Source of the DNA: Isoetes taiwanensis
Lineage: Eukaryota; Streptophyta; Lycopodiopsida; Isoetales; Isoetaceae
Assembly (NCBI GenBank): GCA_021234155.1
Contig: JAJEKV010000048.1
Span: 2,594,841-2,658,840 of the forward strand
Direction of reading: 5' to 3'
Length of the DNA stretch: 64,000 bases
Shown: positions 19,916 through 30,699 of the stretch, piece after piece
Layout of the letters: each line of letters starts with the position of its first letter
Numbering within the stretch: the stretch's first letter is position 1
The notes under the pieces: generated by a model
What the model was told of the DNA's origin: nothing
Database searches by the model: none
What the model saw: only the letters and a program-made list of their open reading frames with translations
Translations under genes and position numbers: made by a program

Positions 19916-22900
19916 AGTTTGTTCCCCTGTTCAATCTATGAGCCATGGCTGCCTCCGCCAGCTCTAATTGAATTGTAGTCTTGAGGATATTCAAATCCGG
20001 GTTGTTCTGGTTTATAGCAACACCATTTCTATGCTTCCATATAGTCCAAAGAGCAAGGGATCTAATGGTGTCCATGAATGGAGAGCTATTTGCTAAAAAG
20101 TCATATAACTGCTGCTCTGAGGTAGGGGGAGGACCTATGTACTGGCTTATCCAAGCCCAAAAAGGTGCCAGCCAAGGACATATGAAGATATGACAGGATG
20201 TTTCAGCTTGGCCACATCCTAAAGGACAACTATCAGAGATTTGATCATTGTATTTTGCCCTGTAAACATTAGACTTTAGACTTTTATTGAGGACCAACCA
20301 TCTAAAAAAGATAACCTTTTTTGCACACTGCAATTTCCACCCTTTCCTTATGACCCTGATGGCCTCCTTCTCTGTACAACCCCACTGATTTGAGACTTTG
20401 GTTCCGTGTTCACACACCAGCAGAGCATATATTCTGGCCACACTGTAACCTTTGCCTTGTACAGTCCAATTCTGATCTCTAGCTAGGGATGTATTTCCCA
20501 TCTGATGTCTAGTGAGGATCTTATGAATGTTCCTATTCGAGGTGGAGCCTTGTACCACATTAGATATTTCCTGCCATGTTTTCCATTCTTCACCATTTAA
20601 CATATTGCCAACAGTATCCAACCCACTGAGTTTCCATTCCTTGTATTTCCTTGGATGCTTTAAGGCTAGACATCCATCTTCCTCATCAACTAAGCCCTGA
20701 TGCCAAAAGAAATTAAAGTCTCTAGAAACCTCTTCAATTGGATGGGCCTTAAAACAAACAGAGACCTTATTCCAGGCTTGGATTATTCTTCTCATAATGA
20801 CAGATGTACCTGGAGCAGGGTTGAGTTGGTAAAACACTGAATCTGGGAGATGGTGAGGGGTAGATGGACTCCCTACCAAAGAAGTTTTCTGAATCCAGAA
20901 TTTGGTAATTTGAAGGGCAGGAGACCTTGATGTTGACATCAAAGATCTCCATACTAGTTTTGCTGCCAAAACCTGGGCCTGTAAAAACAGATCCTTACAT
21001 CCTAGACCTCCTCTTTTCCTAGGGAGAGTGAGATACTTCCACCCTACCATGTGTGCCCCTTGCCAAATGAATTCTTTCATGATAACCTCCAACTCCTGAT
21101 ATGTTTTCTTATCTGCAATTATGGCTGAAGAGAAATAAACATGAGAACTGGCTATTACCCCATTGATTATTTGCACCCTTCCAGCCAGAGATAGAGACTT
21201 GGGATACATTTGGAGTTTCTTTTTAATTTTGGTGACAATTGGTTCCCATAAACCATGCATACTCATGTTAAGAGCAAGAGGGAGGCCCAACAGTTTTGTA
21301 GCAGTATGGAGGCCACATACTTTGATTCCATGGACTCTGTCCTCTGAACTGTCCAGAATGATTGCACACTTTTCTCTATTTAACACCACCCCAGATGCTT
21401 TTCCAAAGAGATCCATTGCTTCCAAGAAGTTTTTAATACTGTCTCCCTTCTCTCTTAAGAACACAAACGTGTCATCAGCATATTGCATAACTGACAGGGT
21501 GTCAGTTGATTCAGGGAGCTTGAGACTACAGATTCTATCTGTTTGTTGCAACTTCATGATGATCCTTGTAACCATTTCGGCCACAATAAGGAATAGGTAG
21601 GGAGCCAGCGGGCATCCCTGTCTGACCCCTCTCTTACATTCAAAGAAGGAGGATGGGGTACCATTAACCATGACTGCAGAGCACCCTGTAGCATTGAAAC
21701 CAGCAATTTTTGCAATCACTTGATCTGAAAATCCTAACTGTTCCATGGCTCTGTATAAAAAGTTCCAATTGATGGTATCATAGGCTCTCCTGAAGTCCAA
21801 TTTGAGCAGTACACATCCTTGGTTGGTAACCCCATTCCAATGTAAACCCTCATATGCCCCAATGAAGTTATCCAATATGCTTCTGCCTGGGAGAAATCCT
21901 GACTGAACTGGGTTAATTTTTTCTTGTAGAATTTTCTTGATTCTATTGGCAAAAATTTTTGCCAGTATCTTGTATGATACATTTGTGAGGGATATTGGCC
22001 TCCAATCCGAGAATGTAGAGGGCTTATCCACTTTTGGCACCAGTGCAATTAGACCTGCATTTATTGCTGGGTGTAGTTTCCTCGCCTGCCAGGCTCCTTG
22101 GATAAATGTAATAATGTCTTTATCCATAATGCTCCAAAAATGCTCATAAAATTCTGGTGGCAGTCCATCAGGACCCGGGCTTTTCCCATGAGCCATACCT
22201 CTGATAGTTGCAAGAATTTCTGTCTCCATTGGAGTGGCTAGCAGCTGCTGATCTTCAATATGTGTATCTTTAGGGCCAAGGTAGTCAAAGAACTCCATCA
22301 TTTTTTCATTATCTGTACAGGTAGCTGCAAATAGTTCCTTGTATTTGCTGAAGAATAATTTCTGAATGTCCTCTTGTTTGGAAAGTTCACCCTGATTTTC
22401 ATCATGTAATGAGACTATTCCATTGTTCATGATCCTGCTCTTGGCTGCTCTATAGAAGAATTTAGAGCTACAGTCATCCATTTGATTGACATATAAACTT
22501 CTACTCTTGACTGCCAGACTTTTAGCTTCATGCTCTTCAATTAGCTTTACTTTCCTTTCCAAGAGTTCTTCTCTCTGCTGCAGTGACACATTAGCTTTGT
22601 CCAGGAAGAGTTTCTGTCTGATATCCCTCATTTCCAGATACACTTCCATCTTTTCCTGTTTCTTCTTCTTGTTCCATTCCCTACCCCATTGCTTAAGCCA
22701 ATTTTTGATCTGCTTACATTTCCTGATGAATTCTTTCATTGAGCCACTAGCATTGACCCTCTCTAGAGTGGCATAAAACCTTGCAAAATCTTCACAGAAG
22801 GTCTTATTATTCAACAAACTAACATTAAGCTTGAATGATGTATCAGCATGTCTATTCTGTGGCAGGATACCTGTGTCCAGAACTTGTGGATAGTGATCAG

Positions 22901-23598
22901 ATATTGAGTTACTACAGTCATTTTCAATAATCAAAGTATCCCACCCATCTAAGGTAGATATATTGGTATAGAACCTATCAAGGAGGCAATATACCCTGTC
23001 ATTCCCTTGTCTTTTGTTACACCATGAGTATGCATTAGATGAAGAGGGAGCACACAAAGTTATGAGCCAACTTATCCCATTGTGTTCTCTCTCCTTTTGA
23101 CATGTTGAGTTTTTTCCCTGCTTTCTGCTCCCATGAGGGAGTGTTATTGAAATCTCCACTGAGAATCCAATTATTTGTATTCTGTCCCTGCAGCCACTCT
23201 GTCATATTTTTCCATTGTACCTCCCTCTCTTCTGGGGAAGTGGAAGCATAGACATTGATAATGCCCACCCTTTCCTGCTCCACCTCCAAGAAAACCACCT
23301 GCCATCTGCCTGAAGGGTGCACATAAGAGTTTACCTTTTTATATCCATTCCAGGCAATACAGATACCCCCTTTTGTGCCATCTGCTGGGGCCCATACTGA
23401 GTCCCCATTGGGGAAGATCCACGTGCCTAGATTTGATGCCTCAAAGACAGGTAATCTATGCTCTTGCAGTAAGATTATGTCTGCCTTTAATTCCTTCAAA
23501 GCAATGAGAGCCCTTTTCCTCTTTAGGGGGCCCTTAATCCCTCTTAAATTCCAGGACACAATCTTCATTGGGCTTTGGAACTCGATTCTACAGCCCAT
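19800..23598 (-). pseudogene. L1 ORF2: endonuclease and reverse transcriptase
   Basis: The enzyme that nicks the target and copies LINE RNA. From ATG 23598 (or MKIVSWNLRG at 23565): AP-endonuclease with SWNLRGIKG, LLQEHRLP (catalytic E), INVYAS, GDFNNTPS and SISDHYPQ. The reverse transcriptase follows, with GKSPGPDGLPPEFY, DWRPISLTNVSYKILAKI, palm motif A LKLDFRRAYDTINW, RQGCPLAPYLF and the catalytic QYADDTFVFL. Near the end is a zf-RVT-like region (CPLGCGQAETSCHIFICPW) and IWKHRNG. A one-base shift near 23040-23050 separates the endonuclease frame from the rest. All catalytic motifs look intact. Confidence 0.93.
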
Positions 23599-24018
23599 TT
23601 TCCCCTAGGGGTATAGACCTTCTTCGTCTTCTTTTTTGTCTGCGGGCGGAGGGGTGGCAAAGGTTAGTTCTTTAGGATTCCCCCCATTTTCGCCCCTCAC
23701 TGTGTCCTCTTCACCCTCCCAAAACTTTCCATGCAAGTATGGAAGAATTGTCTTTCAATTCTCTTAATTGTGCAGCTGGAGTTTTGAAGATATCTTTTTT
23801 CAGCCACAAGGGTGTCCTCAGATCAACTCTTATTTAAAGGCTTACAAGTCTATTGGTTTGTTCACAATTAGTTCCCGGCCTCTTTGGAGTTACAAGCATT
23901 TGGGGATGAGTTCTCAATTCTTGGCCACCGGACTTAGAGGTCTACTAATATGTTCAGCACCAATTCCTTGGCCTCCTGGAGTTGTAACCTCTTGGCTTAG
24001 AACACTGTTTGCAAGTCC

Positions 24019-25680
24019 CTATGATATGCTTAGATCTACACCTGTGCTTGTATTTTCAGGTAAGACTCCATCATGATCAGAATGGTGTTTAGGCATGTCT
24101 GTGGAAGGCACTTGTTCTGAGACCTTTTGAATGCTCCCTGGCTCTTTGGGGAAAAGCTCCACAACAGGTAGAGGGGAGTTAATACTAGATTTGGGTGAGC
24201 TTGGCTCCCCTTTTTCTTTATGACCAGCTGATTCCTCTGAAGAGGAGTAATCATCCCCAACACTTTGAGGTTCCCTGATTGACAAAGACATGGATCTGTT
24301 TCTTTCAGTAGAGTTCTCCATGATGCTTTTCCCCTTAGACTCGGGATTATTTAGGACCTTAACTTTGGAAGATTCCTCCATGAATTGAACTTTCTTTTTC
24401 CATTCACTCTTTGTCTTCCTTTCCACACTCCTTCCATACTCTGCTTTAGCCTTCTCTTTCTCTTTTTCTTCTCTGATTCTCTGTTTCTTTCTTTTTCTTT
24501 TCTCACTACCATTTCTGTTCTGCCTTTGTCTTTCTAACCTTCCTTTATTTGGTGTAATCCAGTCCTCCTCCTTCTTTTCTCCCTGATTCACTTCCTTGAG
24601 ACCAGTCTTAATCTCCCTTCCCCCTTTACAGATTTTCCCCCCATGAAGTCTAATACCACAGGCCGAGCATGGCTGAGGCAAACCCTGCCATACCAGTTTC
24701 AAGGATTTAGGTTTACCAAAGTAATCCATAAATTTTATTTCTTCAGGGATTGGCTTCAGAATATCGATTTGTGCCCATACTTTTGGGGCTTTGTCTTGGG
24801 AGATTTCCCAGCTTATGATATTCCCTGTATTCTGGAACAGAGTGAGCAGAGACTGCTCATTCCAATACAGGGGGTTTAATCCTTGTAAATAAGTCCAAGC
24901 CGGGTGGAATAGTTCAGAGAAGCTTTGGGGATCAAAGGATGGGTACCATTTCTGGAAGAAAACTTGAGTGTTGGCTTTGGAGATAGTACCCTGTTTGAGA
25001 AGAATGTTGACTGTTTGACTATTACCACATTCTACCATAAAAAAAGGAAAGTCAATCCAATAGATACTGCTGATAACGACCCCCTGTTCCAGTTTCTCTA
25101 ATTCCCCTTTTAAAAATTGAAGCCTTACCCCCTCGTGACGAATGCAACCAATAAGACCTCGAGATTTCAAAAATTTAAGCTTATTTTCTACAGCTGCATT
25201 TCGAAGAGGCTTACCCACAAACACCGGTTCTTTGTCTGCAAGCAGTCCCTTTCGCACTTCTTCCCCCACTTGATTCGCATAGTCCAGTATTTGATCCACT
25301 GCTTCCTTCTGGCGCTGCAAGGTCCCCACTCCTGAAGATCTTCTAGTGTTCACCATATCTGCAGTAGAGGTAAGGAAATCCCCGAAAGCAACAAATTCCT
25401 TCACCTTTTCACCCTTTTCAATCGCTGCAAGGTGACCCACTATCTCCCGAATTTGGCTATGGCCTTTCACGCTTAGGGTACGGATGGTATCCAGTAGCTC
25501 TGTGGTCCCGTCATTATTTCCTCCCGTCCCTGTTATCTCTTTTCCCCCCAAATCTGACCCTTTCTGTAAATTCTGCACATTTCCCAATACCAATTCCATC
25601 TGTCCCAACTGTTGTACATTCCCAGACAGCCCTGTCCCCTGACCCACTGTTTCCAACAAATCTTGTCCTTTTTTTTCCAT
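24019..25680 (-). CDS. L1 ORF1 protein (DUF4283/zinc-knuckle type)
   Basis: 553 codons, intact, from ATG 25680 (MEKKGQDLLETVGQG). The N-terminal 130 residues are glycine- and glutamine-rich. The middle resembles the DUF4283 RNA-binding fold of plant LINE ORF1 (YWIDFPFFMVECGN, FHPAWTYLQGLNPLYWNEQS, APKVWAQIDILKP), followed by a CCHC knuckle CSACGIRLHGGKIC at about residue 345. The C-terminal 190 residues are a lysine/glutamate-rich then serine-rich tail. This is the usual architecture and length for a plant L1 ORF1, which binds LINE RNA. Confidence 0.9.
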   Translation of the reverse strand: MEKKGQDLLETVGQGTGLSGNVQQLGQMELVLGNVQNLQKGSDLGGKEITGTGGNNDGTTELLDTIRTLSVKGHSQIREIVGHLAAIEKGEKVKEFVAFGDFLTSTADMVNTRRSSGVGTLQRQKEAVDQILDYANQVGEEVRKGLLADKEPVFVGKPLRNAAVENKLKFLKSRGLIGCIRHEGVRLQFLKGELEKLEQGVVISSIYWIDFPFFMVECGNSQTVNILLKQGTISKANTQVFFQKWYPSFDPQSFSELFHPAWTYLQGLNPLYWNEQSLLTLFQNTGNIISWEISQDKAPKVWAQIDILKPIPEEIKFMDYFGKPKSLKLVWQGLPQPCSACGIRLHGGKICKGGREIKTGLKEVNQGEKKEEDWITPNKGRLERQRQNRNGSEKRKRKKQRIREEKEKEKAKAEYGRSVERKTKSEWKKKVQFMEESSKVKVLNNPESKGKSIMENSTERNRSMSLSIREPQSVGDDYSSSEESAGHKEKGEPSSPKSSINSPLPVVELFPKEPGSIQKVSEQVPSTDMPKHHSDHDGVLPENTSTGVDLSIS

Positions 25681-26363
25681 TTTTTAATATTTCCTAAAAT
25701 CTGCAAACAATCTGTGTTCCTAACTGTATACTCTCACCACTATTCTGCTATCTGACCACGAACAATGCGTATGGAAGATGCCAGCTGCACTTGCATTCCT
25801 GTCTCCCACAAACTCCCCCAGCCAAGATTCAAGAAGTAGAACCTCAGATTGGGGAGTCACAGAAGAAATAGGTGTAAACAATTCTTCCGGGAAGAATCTG
25901 TTGTACACCAAGCTCTCCCATAACCATGCACTCTCACCTTCCAGCCATCCACAAGAGAATCTCTCTCCTTGGATTAGGATAGTGAATAGTCTCATGGTTT
26001 AGGGTAGAAGGGTTCTCCCTCCCGCGCTCGCGCTTCCGCCATCCGCCTCTGTTTCCGTTCCGATATCTCAATTTGTGCCATTTTTCACCCAGGTCTCGAA
26101 TTGGCATGGTTCTTCGACCCATATTAGGTGAAATTTGATGCTGGTTCATAATTTCCACTCTAATTTTACTAGAATGTTAATTTGACTCATTCTTTCACTC
26201 ATCTAACAACTTAGCCTATTCTTACGGACCCACTACCTAGGAGAAAATTTTTTCCCTATTTTCGAGGTTCCATGGTGGAAATTTTCATTTCGCACCCTAT
26301 CAGGCCTGTTAGACTACCTTCAAGGATATGGTCAGTGCTAGTTCTTGGTCAACCAAGAACATC

Positions 26364-26375
26364 GCTCTGATACCA
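26364..26375 (-). other. Primer-binding site (initiator Met tRNA)
   Basis: On the minus strand TGGTATCAGAGC lies one base after the LTR end. It is complementary to the 3' end of plant initiator methionine tRNA, the usual primer for plant LTR elements. Confidence 0.93.
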
Positions 26376-26376
26376 T

Positions 26377-28025
26377 TGTGACGTTCCCTACTAAATATAC
26401 GGCTCGCAACCGTACACTCCGTAGGAAATCCCCCATCCGGTCCTCCGATCGCACGGGCCCTCCGTCTATCCCGCACTCTGGGGTCACCATGGTGCGGGAA
26501 GGGGACACGAAGGTGTCTTGCGCGCCCTTCCCCTATGGGCTCCTATCACAGCGGAAGCATAAACATCGTCAGAACTAGCAACAACAATACATCATGCTAC
26601 CTCGAAGGGTAGCTCATCTACATATCCATAACTGCAAAGAACATAATCATATGCCGTAAAATATGAGAGCTCCTACCCGTGGCTCCGACTCATAAGGAGG
26701 TCGACTGACTGGATAGGCCTCAAGATAGAGCAGACTGAGTCATAACAATGGCGGGGCTGGCTATAGACAATGGCTAGGGTTGACCACTCCATCCGCCCCT
26801 CCTGTGCATACTTTGCAGATGGGCTAGATCAGGCTCTGACATGACTCTAGCCTTCCAGATACGCAATCCCATGGCATCACCCATCGGGACTACTCCAGGT
26901 TGCATCTCCCTGGTCCGTCGAGGCAGGAAGGGTTGCATCTCCCCTTCCCGGGGTCTAGAAGCTCCTCGGGCGGCTAGAGAATCGTGGCGACACACGATTC
27001 ATACCCGACTGAACCCCCCCAAAACAAGAGCCAAGCTGACACTTGCAACTCTTGAGAGGCAGGGCGACACCATTGCCCCAGGAGGTGTCGGACCCATGCT
27101 CGGTCCACACAAAGTGACCGACCATAAGCCTAGCCCACTATGGGATCCCCCGGGGCCCCCACTCGGCAGGGATCCTCCCTCCGCATTGCCTCTAGCCCCG
27201 TTGTGTAGTGCTGAGTGACGTCATAGCCTCAATAGTCCGGTGGGTTCCTATGCACAGGCCGCAATATAATAGGAACTAAAGGGTCTAACTAGGAGCATTA
27301 CTAAGTAAGGCTACTAGATCTCTACCCCCCTTCCCAATACAAGAGGAGCAAACATGATCAACCAACATCTCATAACATCATATCATGATAATCATAATAA
27401 GAACATCTTAACCTAATCATACATATCTAACTTACAGTTAGGATTCCTTGATTAGGGTTCAAGATGTTCAACAAAGGTTCTAGGGTGGCTCTACTCAAGA
27501 TACAACATACAGACCCATCTGGAGTGCTAACTTCCAGATGAACCACTATGAACTCTACTCCACCTACCTGCTCCAGACGCACTTCCTCCCATCCTTGGCG
27601 TCTCCATTGCTCCTTGACGTGGTCGAAGTCGTGCTCCCTCCACGATCATGCACACACTTCGGGGGCTGCTGCACCAGGCTATGCTACGACGAACGATGCT
27701 CGAAACGGGGTTTCAAGTGCGTAGATGAGTGTTCAGGTGCTAGAGTCGGGAAGAAGGGTCTAGGGTTAGGGTTGAGCCAATATAGGTGAGGGTCCACATG
27801 AGATGCCACGTGGCACCTCTAGGATGGGGCCGTGTGGCAGTATACCCAATAGGATAAGGCCATGTGGAAATGGGCCTTATCCTAAGGTTATCTAAGTTAA
27901 GCATTAACTTAGATATGCACCCATTACCACTTTCTAAGGTATACAAGGCTACCAAAGATCGACTTGTATAGTGACGGGTCCAGGAATATACGTATCTATG
28001 GCATATATTCCCCTGGAACGTCACA
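26377..28025 (-). repeat. 5' LTR of the H3-carrying retrotransposon
   Basis: 1649 bp bounded by a perfect 11-bp inverted repeat: TGTGACGTTCC at its start (minus strand) and GGAACGTCACA at its end, so it begins TG and ends CA. The primer site follows after one base. The LTR is GC-rich in its middle and contains a palindromic G-box (GCCACGTGGC) at about 27809, which could drive transcription. The ORFs inside it have no family resemblance. The other LTR is outside the window or lost. Confidence 0.9.
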
Positions 28026-28080
28026 ACTGAGGAGGCACCACCTCAATTTCTCAAAATTGTGCTTAGTAGGACATTTGTCT

Positions 28081-28614
28081 TGTTGTTAAATCAATAGTAA
28101 AACCAATGTAAGTGAGATAATAATCTTCTTCAATCAACAAGATCTAGTTAATCATTCCATTCAACTAGATTATTCATAAAAATGCAACTTAGACCATAGA
28201 GACCATTAACAATAGTTACTGTAGCAGGGGTATTGACCCGAATACTGTTCATCCATTGACCATTCCTTCTTTCAAGTTATTGATGCAGATCCGGCTCCCA
28301 CAAAGCCAGATCACAACTCAGATTTAAATAACATGGTTGATCCGGCGGTTAGGCAACCGAGATCCAAGTGGTCCGATGGTTTTGCCATCACCGAGATCAA
28401 ATAATAACTTGGCTCAATGCCATTTGACAACTCAAATAGAAAGAGTATTTCCCTCCATCATTCGAACCATTTAACTAAACCATTGACATATGGTTAAGGC
28501 CATTTATCCTTTAATCATGCACTTATGAATAGGTTAGCAAACACTAGACATAGCATAACTAGTCATAGGTTTACCATCATTATCAGAGAATATTATTCTG
28601 ACTTAGCAACATCA
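28081..28614 (-). repeat. Copia copy A 3' LTR with adjoining polypurine tract
   Basis: On the minus strand it begins TGATGTTGCTAAGTCAG and ends GATTTAACAACA, like the LTR at 40400-40933. The polypurine tract, read on the minus strand, is at about 28615-28624. Confidence 0.95.
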
Positions 28615-28749
28615 TTCCCCCATCAGATAATATTCTCTAAGTTTGTTGACAGTTTCAGAGAACCATCTGGATTCACCAACATTCTGCTCAGAAGAATTAA
28701 GACCTGCAATACCAAGTAGAGTTTGAAACTTCCTGAACTTAATATGTGT

Positions 28750-30651
28750 AAGAGCTTTTATAAAAATGTCTGCTGCTTGATCTTGAGTGCAAATATATTC
28801 AACTGACACATACTTCTTAGCAACCATTTCCCTGATAAAATGCATGTGCAATTCAATATGTTTGGTCCTTTGATGCAATACAAGATTTCTCGTAATGGCA
28901 ATGCAGCTTTGGCTGTCACATACCAGAATGTTGCCTTTTCTTGCATTATACCTAGTTCATTCAACAACCTTCTGGCTTAAACAATCTCTTTTGCAGCAAG
29001 AGATGTGGCTGCATATTCAGCCTCAGCTGAAGACATGGCAATGCTGGACTAATGAAAATCCTGATGTAGATTTTCTACTGTCCAAATCTGAACCCCAATC
29101 AGCATCACAAAATCCCTTGAGTGTCAAATCATTGCTTGAATAGTTTATATCTTGATCTTGAGTTCCTTTCAGGAATCTCAAGATTCTTTTTGCAGCTATC
29201 CAGTGTTGTTTCCCTGGATTGCTTGTGTACCTACTTAGCAAACTGACTGCAAAAGCAATATCAGGACGTGTACAATTACTAATGTATAGTAAACATCCCA
29301 ACAATTCCCTATATGGTGTCTCCTCCATTTCTTTCATTTCTGAAATAGTTTTAGGACACATGTCCTCATGACCAGGCATCAAAGGAGTGTTAACAACTTT
29401 ACAATCAGTCATTCCAAACCTTTCCAAAATATCTTGAATGTTTGATGACTGTGTGAGAATGAGTCTTTTATTTTCCCTATCCCTGTATACTTCAATGCCC
29501 AAGAACTTTTTCAATTCTCCTAAATCAGTCATTTTGAACTTGTGCTTCAACATATTTTTGCTATATTCCAGACATTCCATTGAGTTAGAAATCATAATGC
29601 AATCATCCACATATAGTGCAATGATGCAGTACTTGCTGCCTTGTCTAAGAATATAGATATTTCCATCACTTTGCAATTTGTTAAACCCTCCTGTTCTTAG
29701 ATGTTCATCCATGCAAATGTACCATTGTCTAGGTGCTTGTTTCAGACCATAGACTACCCTATTTAATTTCCAAACCAAGTTGTGTCCAACTTCAAATCCT
29801 TGTGGCTGCTCCATAAAGATTTCTTCATCAAATTTGGCATTTAAAAATGCAGTACTTACATCCATGTAATGTATGTCAAGATTTTTGGCATTTGCAATTG
29901 CTAACAGCATTCTCAAGCTTACTAATTTGACTATTGGGGAAAAGGTCTCTTCATAATCTAATCCTTTCTTTTTCTTTTGAGAGAACCCTTTTGCTACCAA
30001 TCTAGCTTTGTATTTCTGCCCCTTTCCATCAGAGTCAGGTTTAAGCCTGAATATCCATTTATTTTTAACTATTCCACTGGGTCTCTGAACTAAATCATAA
30101 GTTTGAGTTCTTTGAAAAGCATATAATTCTTCTTCCATGGCTTTCTTCCAGTGCAAAGAGTCTCCTGCAGCCATTGATTCTTCATAAGAAGAAGGTACAT
30201 TTGGCTCTAAAATAGCCAAGATTTGTTCCAGTTCAGGTTCTTCAGTAAACCTCTTACTTTTTCAGTCATCATTTCGGCCATATTTATTTGGATCAATTTG
30301 CATATCATTTCTGAGCTTTTCTGCTTCTGTTTGCCTTTTTCTAACTTTTACAATGCCATTGCCATTATTCTCATTATGCTGAATTTCCTTATTCACATCA
30401 TTCTCCACATCATTGACCTGCTCATTTTCCTGCTCATTTTTCTGCTCTATGTCAGTCATAATTTCAGACTTATCCTCATCAAATCTAACTGATTTTGTAT
30501 GCTCATTACCCTTGGGAATCACTACGTCTTGCTGTTTTTTCATTTCCCTGTCTTTATAGAGAACAATAGTAATGGTGCCCAGCGTTGCTGGGCAAATGTT
30601 GGGAACATTTGTGGATGGAAACCTATTCAGCTCAGACTCATTTTTATACAT
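28750..30651 (-). pseudogene. Copia pol: reverse transcriptase and RNase H
   Basis: The frame runs from about 30651 (YKNESELNRFPSTN) through a charged linker and a TGA at 30262 into the reverse transcriptase: HWKKAMEEELYAFQRTQTY, DYEETFSPIVK, MDVSTAFLNAKFDEEIFMEQ, VYGLKQAPRQWY, the catalytic YVDDCIMIS, KFLGIEVYRD and TPYRELLGCLLYISNCTRPD. RNase H begins with FCDADWGSDLDSRKSTSGFS. A small deletion and frameshift near 29040 follow, after which AMSSAEAEYAATSLAAKEIV and the RNase H tail are in another frame. One stop and one frameshift inactivate it. Confidence 0.92.
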
Positions 30652-30699
30652 CTAATATAATAGAAACCAAGTCCATCATTGCTAGGCTATAAGAGGTTT

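Larger units (their letters stand above)
19223..26069 (-). mobile_element. Nearly full-length L1-type LINE, 6.8 kb
   Basis: The element lies on the minus strand with a poly(A) tail seen as a T-run at 19217-19247. A 16-bp target duplication, AATTTGTGCCATTTTT, lies at 19207-19222 and 26070-26085. Order from the 5' end: about 390 bp of UTR, ORF1 (25680-24019), a 420-bp spacer, ORF2 (23598-19800) and a possible third ORF (19915-19472). ORF1 is intact and ORF2 has one frameshift, so this is a young copy compared with the other LINEs here. Confidence 0.92.
14240..28025 (-). mobile_element. LTR retrotransposon carrying a histone H3-like ORF (truncated, LINE-interrupted)
   Basis: Read on the minus strand: LTR (28025-26377), initiator-Met primer site, leader, H3-like ORF (18947-17820), an unrecognised ORF (17288-15765), then gag with a zinc knuckle (15457-14290). 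An L1 LINE (19223-26069) lies in the leader. Its 16-bp target duplication proves that the leader on both sides was once continuous. The element is cut at 14239 by CACTA-like sequence, and no protease, reverse transcriptase, integrase or second LTR is present. The gag type suggests a Ty3/gypsy element. Tat/Ogre-type elements are known to carry an extra ORF before gag, but a histone there is not something I know of. Confidence 0.75.

Noticed and set aside
26841-27218. 125-codon plus-strand frame inside the LTR
   Set aside because: Starts at a near-cognate codon, has no recognisable motif and lies antisense in a GC-rich LTR.
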